From positions 1 to 64,000 of the forward strand of contig OMWM01000008.1 in assembly GCA_900314775.1 (NCBI GenBank): 64,000 nt of DNA, written 5' to 3'. This DNA is from an uncultured Eubacteriales bacterium. GTDB lineage: Bacteria; Bacillota; Clostridia; Lachnospirales; Lachnospiraceae. The notes under the pieces were generated by a model. That model had not been told where the DNA came from. It did no database searches and saw nothing but the letters and a program-made list of their open reading frames with translations. Each line of letters opens with the position of its first letter. The first letter of the stretch is position 1. Made by a program: the position numbers and the translations under genes. Of the stretch, positions 34,772-43,068 are shown one piece after another.

Positions 34772-35971
34772 ATGGCAATTGCCGACAGAATGGCGCCGCT
34801 GATCGGCGGCAGTTCAGCAATCAGAAAGATGTTTGAGGAAGGCAGACAGCTCGCGCAGGAGTACGGGGCAGAGAATGTATACGATTTCAGCCTCGGAAAT
34901 CCAAGCGTACCGGCACCGGCCAGCGTCAATGAGACAGCTGTCCGTCTGCTGCGCAATGAGGACCCGCTTTACCTGCACGGATACATGAATAATTCCGGTT
35001 TTGAGGAAACGCGGCAGGCCGTGGCGGACGATCTGAACAAGCGGTTCGGCGCTTCCTTTGCCATGACCGATATTATCATGACGGTCGGCGCCGCCGCCGG
35101 CATCAACGATATCCTGCACCTTTTCCTGAATCCGGGGGACGAGGTCATCGCGTTTGCCCCGTTTTTCACCGAATACAGAAACTATACGATCGCGGCGGGC
35201 GGCAATCTGGTCGCGGTGCCGGCTGACATGGAGACATTTCAGCTGAACATCGATGCGCTGGATGCGCTGATCAATGAGAAGACGAAGATTGTGATCGTCA
35301 ACAATCCGAATAACCCGACCGGTGTGATTTATTCCGGCGAGACGCTTGACCGCCTGGAACAGGTTCTGGAAAAGGCGCAGAAGCGGATAGGCCATCCGAT
35401 CTACGTGATCAGCGACGAGCCATACCGCGAGCTCGTCTATGACGGCTGCGAGCTGCCTTTCATGCCGGATCACATCCGGAACTGTCTGATTGTCTATTCG
35501 TTCAGCAAGTCGCTCTCGCTCCCGGGCGAGCGAATCGGCTACGTGGCCGTATCACCGAAGATCGAAGACCACGATCTGGTAAGAGACGGCATCGGCGTGA
35601 CGAACCGTATCGGCAGTGTCAACGCGCCGTCGCTGATGCAGCTGGTTGTCCGCGAATGCCTGAACGACCGGCCGAAGATCGAGGTCTATGACCGCAACCG
35701 CCGGCTGCTCTACGGCAATCTGACAAAGCTGGGCTTTGACTGCCTGATGCCGCAGGGCGCTTTCTACCTGTTTGTGAAATCACCGCTCGAGACGAGTGCG
35801 GCGTTTGTGGATGCAGGCCGCAAGGAGCATATCCTCATGGTTGATGCGGCAGGATTTGCCTGCCCGGGCTACGTAAGACTGGCTTACTGCGTTTCCACGG
35901 AGATGATTGAACGGTCCTATGAAGCGTTCAGGAGACTGGCGAAGGCCTGCGGACTGGAGGAGAGAAAATGA
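34772..35971 (+). CDS. PLP-dependent aminotransferase, class I/II (AspC-like)
   Basis: 399 aa fold-type I enzyme. NNPNNPTGVIY is the PLP-ring/substrate motif, ISDEPYRELVYDG holds the Asp that contacts the pyridine nitrogen, and SFSKSLSLPGERIGY has the Schiff-base Lys. The C-terminal Arg is in PGYVRLAYC, which binds the substrate carboxylate. Family members use aspartate, alanine or aromatic amino acids; the specificity cannot be read here. It is 15 bases after prfA and overlaps hisC by four bases, so it is in the same operon as that second aminotransferase. Confidence 0.9.
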   Translation: MAIADRMAPLIGGSSAIRKMFEEGRQLAQEYGAENVYDFSLGNPSVPAPASVNETAVRLLRNEDPLYLHGYMNNSGFEETRQAVADDLNKRFGASFAMTDIIMTVGAAAGINDILHLFLNPGDEVIAFAPFFTEYRNYTIAAGGNLVAVPADMETFQLNIDALDALINEKTKIVIVNNPNNPTGVIYSGETLDRLEQVLEKAQKRIGHPIYVISDEPYRELVYDGCELPFMPDHIRNCLIVYSFSKSLSLPGERIGYVAVSPKIEDHDLVRDGIGVTNRIGSVNAPSLMQLVVRECLNDRPKIEVYDRNRRLLYGNLTKLGFDCLMPQGAFYLFVKSPLETSAAFVDAGRKEHILMVDAAGFACPGYVRLAYCVSTEMIERSYEAFRRLAKACGLEERK

Positions 35972-37029
35972 AAGCATGGGAAGATAAAATCAGAAGAGTA
36001 ACCCCGTATACACCGGGTGAGCAGCCGCAGGAGCCGGACAAGGTCAAGTTAAATACGAATGAAAATCCATATCCGCCTTCACCGGCGGTCAAAAAGGCGC
36101 TGGACGGGATGGATGAGCAGCTGCTGCGCCTGTATCCGGACCCGACCGCATCTGTTCTGACGAAGGCGATTGCCGGATACCACGGCGTCGGCCAGGATCA
36201 GGTTTTTGTCGGTGTCGGTTCGGACGATGTCATTGCCATGGCGTTCATGACATTTTTCAGCAGCGGCAAGCCGATCTTTTTCCCGGATGTGACGTATTCC
36301 TTCTATCCGGTGTGGGCGGAACTGTTCAAGATTCCATATGAGACAAAGCCGCTCGGCGAACATTTTGAGATCCGGCCGGAAGATTATTATGATGCAAACG
36401 GCGGCGTGATTTTCCCGAACCCGAACGCGCCGACATCGCGCCTCGAGAAGGTGGAAGTCATTGAAGATATTCTCGATCACAATCAGGACTGCATCGTGAT
36501 TGTCGATGAGGCGTATGTGGACTTTGCGGATTACAGCGTACTGCCGCTTCTGGACAGATACGAAAATCTGCTCGTCGTGCGGACATTCTCCAAATCGCGT
36601 TCGCTGGCCGGCATGCGGATCGGCTATGCCATCGGCAGTCCGGAGCTGATCAAGGCGATGAGCGACATCAAATATTCCTATAATTCCTATACCATCAACC
36701 AGACATCGCTGGCTGCCGGTGCCGCATCCATTTCGGATGAGACGTATTTCCGGGAGACGATCGAACGGATCAAGGCGACGCGCAGACGGTCCTGTGAGCG
36801 CTTTACGGAGCTGGGATTCCGGTACACAGAGCCGCAGGCGAACTTCATTTTCGTGACGCATCCGGATCTGGATGCCGGCGAGCTGTTTAAGGCGCTGCGC
36901 GAGGCACATATTTATGTGCGCTACTTCGATGCGCCGCGTACGCGCGATTATCTGCGTGTTACGATCGGAACCGATGCGCAGATGGATCTGTTGTTTGATT
37001 TTCTGAAAGATTACGAAGGCAGAGTCTGA
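35968..37029 (+). CDS. hisC: Histidinol-phosphate aminotransferase
   Basis: 353 aa. It converts imidazole-acetol phosphate and glutamate to histidinol phosphate. KLNTNENPYPPSPAV at the N-terminus and LYPDPTASVLTKAIAGY are HisC hallmarks. FPNPNAPTSRLEKVE, VDEAYVDFADYS and RTFSKSRSLAGMRIGYAIG (Schiff-base Lys) follow. The start overlaps the preceding stop (ATGA). No other his genes are nearby, so the family label could hide aromatic aminotransferase activity, which many HisC proteins share. Confidence 0.92.
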   Translation: MKAWEDKIRRVTPYTPGEQPQEPDKVKLNTNENPYPPSPAVKKALDGMDEQLLRLYPDPTASVLTKAIAGYHGVGQDQVFVGVGSDDVIAMAFMTFFSSGKPIFFPDVTYSFYPVWAELFKIPYETKPLGEHFEIRPEDYYDANGGVIFPNPNAPTSRLEKVEVIEDILDHNQDCIVIVDEAYVDFADYSVLPLLDRYENLLVVRTFSKSRSLAGMRIGYAIGSPELIKAMSDIKYSYNSYTINQTSLAAGAASISDETYFRETIERIKATRRRSCERFTELGFRYTEPQANFIFVTHPDLDAGELFKALREAHIYVRYFDAPRTRDYLRVTIGTDAQMDLLFDFLKDYEGRV

Positions 37030-37044
37030 GACTCTGCCTTTTTT
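37018..37044 (+). terminator. Terminator folded over the hisC stop codon
   Basis: GGCAGAGTC-TGA-GACTCTGCC followed by six T. The three loop bases are the hisC stop codon itself. The ribosome site of the helicase gene (GGAGG at 37045-37049) starts right after the T tract, so readthrough or a hidden promoter must serve the helicase gene. Confidence 0.9.
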
Positions 37045-37056
37045 GGAGGCGTGAAA

Positions 37057-39450
37057 ATGCTGCACCTTGCCGAAGAGGTATCCGTGCGGGATATTGTTGA
37101 ATTTATCATGCGTTCCGGGGATCTGGACCCGGGCGCGGGAAGCCTTGCAGAGCTCGATGCGATGCAGGAGGGACAGAAGCTTCACAGGAAGATCCAGAAA
37201 GAGGGCGGCGCCGGCTATAAGGCCGAGGTGCCGCTGCGTCATGTCAGCGAGCTGGACGGGCTCGTGCTGACCGTTTCCGGCAGAGCAGACGGCGTGATCA
37301 CCGAGGTGCGCATGGCAGAGGACGAATCGCATGAGCTTTCGCTGCGCGAGACGGTGGCGATCGACGAGATCAAGTGTACGTACCGCGATCTGGCTTCCAT
37401 GGAAGATGCGGTGCCGGTGCACCGGGCACAGGCCCTGTGCTATGCGTATTTCTATGCCTGCGACCACGATCTGGCGGAGATCGATGTGCAAAATACCTAT
37501 GTTTCCTTCGACAAGCACAATGTCAGGCGCTTTCGCGAGACATGGACGCGGGAGAAGCTTGCCGGCTGGTATCAGGATCTTATAGAAAAGTATGCGGCGT
37601 GGATCCGCATGCGGGCGCAGTGGATCCAGACGCGCGATGCATCGATTGAAGCCTGCCGTTTTCCTTTTCCTTTCCGGAAAGGGCAGAAGCGGATGATGGC
37701 CGGCGTCTACCGGACGATTGAGCAGAAGAAAGTGCTGTTTGCGTTGGCGCCGACCGGGACCGGCAAAACCATTGCCGCGCTGTATCCGTCGATCAAGGCG
37801 CTCGGCGAAGGCAAGGCAGAGCGGATTTTTTATCTGACGGCGCGGACGATTGCGCGGACGGTGGCGGAAGATACCTGCGGCTTGCTGCAGGACCGGGGGC
37901 TGAAGCTGAAGGTGATCACGCTGACCGCCAAGGATAAGATCTGCATTGCGGACAGGGCTGTCTGCAATCCGGCGCTGTGCGAGCGGGCACGCGGCCATTT
38001 CGACAGGGTAAATGAAGCCCTGTGGGAGCTTGTCACAAAGGAAGACCGCCTGACGCGCACGTGCATCGAATCGTATGCCGAGCGCTATCAGGTATGTCCG
38101 TTTGAACTGCAGCTGGATGCGTCTCTTTTCTGCGACACCATTATCGGCGACTACAATTATGTATTTGACCCGGATGTCTATCTGAAACGCTTTTTCGGCA
38201 GCGGCGGCGATTATGTGTTCCTCGTCGATGAGGCGCACAACCTCGTGGAGCGGGCGCGCAGCATGTACAGCGCGCAGCTGCCGCTTGCGCAGGTCAAAGC
38301 GGACGCAAAGCACCTGAAGGGACTCGGGAAAAAGTTTTCCGGGCGGCTTTCCAGGCTGATCAGCGCGCTCGAGGTCTTGCGCGATGAGTCGGATGCGCCA
38401 TTTGAGACGGTCAGCAGCATCGCCTCTCTCGAGGTGCGCATCATGCAGATGCAGGAGGTCTGCCAGGAGCTTTTGCGCAAGCGGGTGGATGAGACGAAGC
38501 GCGACTGGCTGCAGGATCTTTTTTTCCTGCTCCGGAAGTTCGAAAATGCGTTTGAGCGCATGGATGACCGCTATGCCATCTATCTGAAACGCGAAGGGAA
38601 AAACTGCACGGTGACCATTTTCTGCATGAATCCGTCAAAGGATGTGCGCAGCAGGCTCGACCAGGGGCGTTCGGCCATCTTTTTCTCGGCCACGATGCTG
38701 CCCGTCGGCTACTATAAAGACATGCTCAGCAGCCGTGATGACTATGATCTGTACATCGACTCGCCTTTCGACCCGGCCAACCGCCTGATCATCGCGGCGA
38801 CGGATGTCAGCACGCGCTATACGCGGCGCAATGAGCAGGAATATATCCGCTACGCGGGCTATATCCGGCAGATCATCCGGGCCAGGCACGGCAATTATAT
38901 GGTTTTCTTTCCTTCCTATAAACTGATGGAAGATGTATTCGACGTTTTCTGCGAGCAGGAGCTTTCCAAAGCCGGGAGCGGCCTGCATGTCGTAAAGCAG
39001 ACAGCGGGCATGAGCGAGGAGGAGCGGCAGGCTTTTCTGGATCAGTTCCGCAGCGGCAGCGAGGCGGTGATCGGCTTCTGCGTGATGGGCGGCATTTTCG
39101 CCGAGGGCATCGATCTGCGCAGCGACCGCCTGATCGGGGCGATTATCGTCGGTACGGGGCTGCCGCAGATTTCGGAGGAGCGGCAGCTCCTGCGGGATTA
39201 TTTTGACAGGCTCTGCGGCCGCGGATTTGAATACGCCTACCTGAACCCGGGCATCAACAAGGTGCTGCAGGCGGGCGGCCGGGTGATCCGCACCGAGACG
39301 GACCAGGGCGTGATTGCGCTGCTCGATGAGCGGTTTTGCTGCGCACAGTACCGGAGCCGTTTTCCGCGCGACTGGACGGGCATCCGCCGGACAAATCTCG
39401 GAACGGCAGGCAAAATCGTGGAAGATTTCTGGACTGATAAAGATTCCTGA
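37057..39450 (+). CDS. DinG/XPD-like ATP-dependent helicase with N-terminal nuclease-like domain
   Basis: 797 aa superfamily 2 helicase. Residues about 1-190 resemble a Cas4/RecB-type PD-(D/E)xK nuclease: an LHRKIQ helix, GRADGVITE, IDEIK and HRAQALCYAYFYA in the usual order. Walker A is LAPTGTGKTIAALYP; the DEAH box is LVDEAHNLVERA. Between them lie Cys residues in DKICIADRAVCNPALC and YQVCPFEL, the pattern of the XPD/DinG [4Fe-4S] cluster. FFSATMLP, GGIFAEGIDL and QAGGRVIRTETDQG are C-terminal helicase motifs. It probably acts on 5'-3' unwinding of damaged or displaced DNA. ATG 37057 is 7 bases from GGAGG; GTG 37051 is too close. Confidence 0.88.
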   Translation: MLHLAEEVSVRDIVEFIMRSGDLDPGAGSLAELDAMQEGQKLHRKIQKEGGAGYKAEVPLRHVSELDGLVLTVSGRADGVITEVRMAEDESHELSLRETVAIDEIKCTYRDLASMEDAVPVHRAQALCYAYFYACDHDLAEIDVQNTYVSFDKHNVRRFRETWTREKLAGWYQDLIEKYAAWIRMRAQWIQTRDASIEACRFPFPFRKGQKRMMAGVYRTIEQKKVLFALAPTGTGKTIAALYPSIKALGEGKAERIFYLTARTIARTVAEDTCGLLQDRGLKLKVITLTAKDKICIADRAVCNPALCERARGHFDRVNEALWELVTKEDRLTRTCIESYAERYQVCPFELQLDASLFCDTIIGDYNYVFDPDVYLKRFFGSGGDYVFLVDEAHNLVERARSMYSAQLPLAQVKADAKHLKGLGKKFSGRLSRLISALEVLRDESDAPFETVSSIASLEVRIMQMQEVCQELLRKRVDETKRDWLQDLFFLLRKFENAFERMDDRYAIYLKREGKNCTVTIFCMNPSKDVRSRLDQGRSAIFFSATMLPVGYYKDMLSSRDDYDLYIDSPFDPANRLIIAATDVSTRYTRRNEQEYIRYAGYIRQIIRARHGNYMVFFPSYKLMEDVFDVFCEQELSKAGSGLHVVKQTAGMSEEERQAFLDQFRSGSEAVIGFCVMGGIFAEGIDLRSDRLIGAIIVGTGLPQISEERQLLRDYFDRLCGRGFEYAYLNPGINKVLQAGGRVIRTETDQGVIALLDERFCCAQYRSRFPRDWTGIRRTNLGTAGKIVEDFWTDKDS

Positions 39451-39480
39451 AATCTCTGTTAAAGCTGATAAAAACTTGCC

Positions 39481-39519
39481 TTGACAATTCTATACAGGAA
39501 CGTTTTTCTATGTTATTAT
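39481..39519 (+). promoter_or_regulatory. Possible promoter of the hydrogenase cluster
   Basis: A consensus TTGACA at 39481-39486 stands upstream of the cluster, but no good -10 follows at 16-18 bases. TATTAT at 39514-39519 is a candidate -10, with TATACA at 39491-39496 as a weak -35 at 17 bases. Confidence 0.4.
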
Positions 39520-39575
39520 GAACTGAGAACGCAAAGAAACCGCAGGCTAAGGGATTAGAGAAAGAAGGGAATATT

Positions 39576-39830
39576 GTGGTTATACAGATTTGCATTGGCA
39601 GTGCCTGCCATCTGAAAGGCGCACGTCCGGTTATCCAGAGAGTCAATGAACTGCTGAAGAAGAACGGCCTTGACGATTCCGTCAAGCTTGAGGGTTCCTT
39701 CTGCATGGGTGAATGTTCTGACAAGGTCAAAGTCAAAGTGGATGACGAGATTTTCGAAGTTCTTCCTGAAGAAGTCGATCAGTTTTTTGAGACAACGGTT
39801 CTCGGGAGATTAAAAGGCACAGCTCAGTGA
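39576..39830 (+). CDS. Thioredoxin-like [2Fe-2S] ferredoxin domain protein (84 aa)
   Basis: Four Cys in the NuoE/HydC-type pattern: C6 and C11 (ICIGSACHLKGA), C43 and C47 (GSFCMGEC). Single-domain proteins of this fold shuttle electrons to or from bidirectional hydrogenases and NADH dehydrogenases. The start is GTG 39576, 5 bases after AAGGGA. The stop overlaps the next gene by four bases. It is the first of three genes that end with an [FeFe] hydrogenase, so a role as its electron partner is likely but inferred. Confidence 0.9.
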   Translation: MVIQICIGSACHLKGARPVIQRVNELLKKNGLDDSVKLEGSFCMGECSDKVKVKVDDEIFEVLPEEVDQFFETTVLGRLKGTAQ

Positions 39831-41002
39831 AATTCAATATAGATTATGCGGTGAAGAGCTGCAGCAAGAATAATGACCGTGTCTGCGGCGATACGACGAG
39901 GCATGTGGAGACCGACGACATGGATATCTATGTCCTGTCAGACGGAATCGGGAGCGGCGTCCGGGCGAATATCCTTTCGACCGTTACGACGACGCTCTTC
40001 AGTACGATGCTGCAGACGGGCAGCAGTGTGGATGACTGCATTACCGAGATTTCCAGGATGCTGGCGATGGACGCTTCCAACCGGATAGCCTATTCGACCT
40101 TCGTGCTTCTGACAATTTCCAGAAACGGACGGGCGAAGCTGACGGAGTACGATTCTCCGAAGACATTGTTTTACCGGGACGGGAAGCTCCTCGATGTGAA
40201 TTATACGTGCCGCGAAGTAGCGGGCATGAAGATCCGCGAATACAATTTCGTGGTGCATGTGAATGACTGCTTTGTGCTGATGAGCGACGGCGTCACGCAT
40301 GCCGGTATGCCGGATGTCTATCCGTTCGGATGGGGGCGGACACGTGTGGCAGAGTATGTTTCCCAGCTGATTCAGAATAACGGCAATGTGTGCATGCGTA
40401 TTGCGACGGCTGTCATCGGACAGTGCCGTGAGATCTACAGACAGGTGCCGGGCGATGACGCCACGGCGATGGTGGTCAGCGTCGGGAAGGACCAGCGGCT
40501 GAATATTCTGACAGGCCCGCCGAGCCGGGATGAGCTCGATGAGCAGTTCATTCATGATTTTATCGGACAGAGCGGCCTGCATGTGATTGCCGGCGGTACA
40601 AGCGCCTGCATCGCATCGCGTGTCCTGAACCGGCAGCTGAAGGTTTCTCTGGATTATATGGATCCGGATATACCGCCGGTTGCTCAAATGGAAGGCATCG
40701 ATCTGGTGATCGAAGGCATTCTGACGCTGAACCGTACGCTGAAGTTCCTGCTCCGCTACAACCAGGGAGAGCACAACCGTGTTTTCTACAAGGAGCTCGA
40801 CAGCAAAGACGGTGCGGCGCGTCTGGCGAAGATGATTATCGAGCAGTGCGTCAGTGTCAGCCTGTTTGTCGGCAAGACCGTCAACACGGCCTATCAGCCG
40901 AAGGAACTGCCGCTTGAACTCGGCATCCGCATGCAGCTTGTGGCGCGGATTGCGCATGAGTGCCGCAAGATGGGCAAGAGAGTAGAAGTCAAATATTACT
41001 AG
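39827..41002 (+). CDS. SpoIIE/PP2C-family protein phosphatase of hydrogenase cluster (391 aa)
   Basis: Residues about 5-220 form a PP2C-type (PPM) phosphatase: LSDGIGSGVRA with D39, SDGVTHAG with D154, and GDDATAMVV with D210-D211 supply the metal-binding acids. No membrane or sensor segment is visible. Residues about 220-391 have no domain I know; they start with LNILTGPPSRDELDE, and include an HVIAGGTSACIASRVLNRQL segment and a helical end. This architecture beside group B-type [FeFe] hydrogenases is something I recall from other Clostridia. A phosphoserine regulator would be its target, but no kinase or anti-sigma gene is in the window. It is coupled to both neighbours. Confidence 0.87.
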   Translation: MKFNIDYAVKSCSKNNDRVCGDTTRHVETDDMDIYVLSDGIGSGVRANILSTVTTTLFSTMLQTGSSVDDCITEISRMLAMDASNRIAYSTFVLLTISRNGRAKLTEYDSPKTLFYRDGKLLDVNYTCREVAGMKIREYNFVVHVNDCFVLMSDGVTHAGMPDVYPFGWGRTRVAEYVSQLIQNNGNVCMRIATAVIGQCREIYRQVPGDDATAMVVSVGKDQRLNILTGPPSRDELDEQFIHDFIGQSGLHVIAGGTSACIASRVLNRQLKVSLDYMDPDIPPVAQMEGIDLVIEGILTLNRTLKFLLRYNQGEHNRVFYKELDSKDGAARLAKMIIEQCVSVSLFVGKTVNTAYQPKELPLELGIRMQLVARIAHECRKMGKRVEVKYY

Positions 41003-41013
41003 GAGCCATTGTT

Positions 41014-42480
41014 ATGAAGAGGAATTTTGTTACAGATATCAATAAAATCAAATATGAGGTTAATACGGAGGTCGCCCGTCTCGCCTACGAGGGAAAACTC
41101 GAGGAGAAGGCCAACGAAATTCCGTATAAGATCATACCGGGGCGCAAACCGCGCTACAGATGCTGCGTTTACAGAGAGCGTGAGATCATCCGCGAGCGTG
41201 TCGATCTTGCCAGCGGCCGTATCAGCCCGAACAGCAAGAGCCCGAACAACATCGTACAGGTAATCGAAGCGGCCTGCCAGGGCTGCCCGATCAACCGTTT
41301 CACGGTCACCAACAACTGCCAGATGTGTCTGGCAAAGCGGTGCCTGGGCGCCTGCAATTTCGGCGCCATCAAATTCGAAGACGGCCATGCCGTCATTGAT
41401 CACACAAAATGCAAGGAATGCGGCAAGTGCGCGGAGGCATGTCCGTACAATGCAATCGCCGATTCCGAGCGTCCATGCAAGAGAAGCTGCCCGGTCAATG
41501 CCATCACGATGGATGAGGACGACATCGTCGAGATCGACGAATCCAAGTGCATCCACTGCGGACAGTGCGTTGTCAACTGCCCGTTCGGAGCGCTTTCCGA
41601 CCGTTCTTTCATCGTCGATGTCATCAACATGATCAAGAACGGCGAAGAGGTCTATGCGATGGTCGCTCCGGCATCTTCGGCGGTATTCGGACCGGATGTG
41701 ACGACCGGCAAACTGCGTGCCGCACTGAAGGATCTCGGCTTCAAGGATATGTATGAGGTATCGCTGGGTGCCGATTTTGTATCGAAGCACGAAGGCGAGG
41801 AATTCCTTGAGCATTATGAGAAGGGCGAGAAGATGACGACCTCCTGCTGCTCGGCATTTGTAACGCTGATCAGGAAGCATTTCCCGGAGGACGTCAAGAA
41901 TATTTCCAGTACGGTAACACCGATGACGGCTACCGGACGTATTGTAAAGGCCATGCATCCGAATGCCATCTGCGTATTCATCGGCCCTTGCATTGCCAAG
42001 AAGAGCGAGGTTATCGATTCCGTAACGCTCGGCGGCGCGGATTACGCACTGACCTATTTCGAACTGCTGAGTATGTTTGATGCAAAGAATATCGATCCGG
42101 AGGATTACGAGGACGAAATGCAGCAGGGCAGCAAGTTCGGTATGAACTACTGCATCGCAGGCGGCGTTGCCGGCGCGGTTCTCGAGTCGATCAAGGAATC
42201 CGGCAAGGCACCGGATGTCAAGGTAAGACGCTGCAGCGGCACCGAAGAGTGCAAGAAGGCACTGACGCTGCTGAAGGTCGGCAAACTGCCGGAGGACCTG
42301 GTAGAAGGTATGGCCTGCGTGGGCGGCTGTATCTGCGGCCCTGGCATGCTCGAGAAGAGCAGAACCTTCATGAAAGACCGTATGAAACAGCTGGCGGCGA
42401 CAGATGACCGCGGCGTCAATGAGAATGTTGTCCAGTATGACGATCTGCACGTCGATATGGTTCGCGAAGACGTGGAATAA
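41014..42480 (+). CDS. [FeFe] hydrogenase, group B1/B3-like, with 4Fe-4S domains
   Basis: 488 aa. Order: N-terminal about 130 residues with Cys motifs RCCVYRE (50-51) and CQGC...CQMC...C (88-114); ferredoxin-like clusters C133/C136/C139/C143, C155/C159, and C179/C182/C185/C189; then the H-cluster domain. H-cluster motifs are variant: L1 TSCCSAF (276-282; canonical TSCCPxW), L2 IGPCIAKKSE (323-332; canonical MPCxxKxxE), L3 EGMACVGGCICG (431-442). All four cluster Cys (C279, C326, C435, C439) and the proton-relay C278 are kept. It should bind an H-cluster, which needs HydE/F/G made elsewhere. Role may be H2 evolution from ferredoxin or H2 sensing. ATG 41014 follows AGGAG. Confidence 0.9.
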   Translation: MKRNFVTDINKIKYEVNTEVARLAYEGKLEEKANEIPYKIIPGRKPRYRCCVYREREIIRERVDLASGRISPNSKSPNNIVQVIEAACQGCPINRFTVTNNCQMCLAKRCLGACNFGAIKFEDGHAVIDHTKCKECGKCAEACPYNAIADSERPCKRSCPVNAITMDEDDIVEIDESKCIHCGQCVVNCPFGALSDRSFIVDVINMIKNGEEVYAMVAPASSAVFGPDVTTGKLRAALKDLGFKDMYEVSLGADFVSKHEGEEFLEHYEKGEKMTTSCCSAFVTLIRKHFPEDVKNISSTVTPMTATGRIVKAMHPNAICVFIGPCIAKKSEVIDSVTLGGADYALTYFELLSMFDAKNIDPEDYEDEMQQGSKFGMNYCIAGGVAGAVLESIKESGKAPDVKVRRCSGTEECKKALTLLKVGKLPEDLVEGMACVGGCICGPGMLEKSRTFMKDRMKQLAATDDRGVNENVVQYDDLHVDMVREDVE

Positions 42481-42493
42481 AATAAGAACCAGT

Positions 42494-42507
42494 TCATTAA
42501 TAATAGT
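42494..42507 (+). promoter_or_regulatory. Candidate PerR operator upstream of perR
   Basis: TCATTAATAATAGT. Its exact reverse complement lies before rbr at 43006-43019. It is 39 bases before the perR start, where an autoregulatory site would be expected. Confidence 0.5.
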
Positions 42508-42545
42508 TGTTGCTGATTATTTCTTATTAACCGGAGGTGATGAAC

Positions 42546-42983
42546 GTGGCAGCACGTAAGTACAGCCGGCAGAGAGAATGCATCAAGCAGGATCTCGTCG
42601 GTCGCTATGATCATCCGACCGCTGAAATGGTATATGAATCTGTGCGGAAAAAATACAGCAATATCAGCCTTGGAACGGTTTACCGCAATCTGACGCTTCT
42701 GGCAGAAGATGGAGAAATCCTGCGTCTCAACTGCGGTGAGGGTTTTGATAGATTTGACGGGAATACAAATCCGCACTACCATTTCCTTTGCAGAAAATGC
42801 GGTCGGGTAACAGATGTGATGATCCCTGAGGCCGGACATCCTGATTTCATGCATATGGAAGGATGCCGAGGCAGAATTGACGGATACATGGTGTATTTTT
42901 ACGGAATTTGCGAAGATTGTCTTGAGGCGGAACAGGAAGAAGAAAATCCGCAGAAAGCAGTTGACAGCCGTATATCAGTATGA
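42546..42983 (+). CDS. perR: Fur-family peroxide-responsive regulator, PerR-like
   Basis: 145 aa. The winged helix spans about 1-75 (YDHPTAEMVYESVRKKYSNI, SLGTVYRNLTLLAEDGEI). The C-terminal dimer domain has HYHFLCRKCGRVTDV and GICEDC, giving two CxxC pairs for structural zinc; the His/Asp residues for Fe/Mn sensing are in FDRFDGNTNPHYH. PerR represses peroxide-defence genes until its iron site is oxidised. GTG 42546 is 8 bases after GGAGG; ATG 42540 is too close. The neighbour rubrerythrin supports PerR over Fur or Zur. Confidence 0.88.
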   Translation: MAARKYSRQRECIKQDLVGRYDHPTAEMVYESVRKKYSNISLGTVYRNLTLLAEDGEILRLNCGEGFDRFDGNTNPHYHFLCRKCGRVTDVMIPEAGHPDFMHMEGCRGRIDGYMVYFYGICEDCLEAEQEEENPQKAVDSRISV

Positions 42984-42989
42984 TAATAT
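42961..42989 (+). promoter_or_regulatory. Promoter of rubrerythrin gene, inside the end of perR
   Basis: TTGACA (42961-42966) and TAATAT (42984-42989) with a 17-base spacer. The start point would be near 42996, 73 bases before rbr. Confidence 0.75.
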
Positions 42990-43003
42990 CTAAACAGTAA
43001 CAA

Positions 43004-43019
43004 TTACTATTATTAATGA
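43004..43019 (+). promoter_or_regulatory. Candidate PerR box before rubrerythrin
   Basis: TTACTATTATTAATG (43004-43018) agrees at 10 of 14 defined positions with the B. subtilis Per box TTATAATnATTATAA. It lies just downstream of the predicted start point, a position for repression. Fourteen bases of it (43006-43019) recur inverted before perR. Confidence 0.55.
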
Positions 43020-43068
43020 TGAACAATATTTTAATTTAGCTGATAACAGCAAGGAAGGAGAATTAATT

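Noticed and set aside
36079..38313. 744-codon minus-strand frame
   Set aside because: Shadow of hisC and the helicase gene; it spans the hisC terminator and shows no domain motif.
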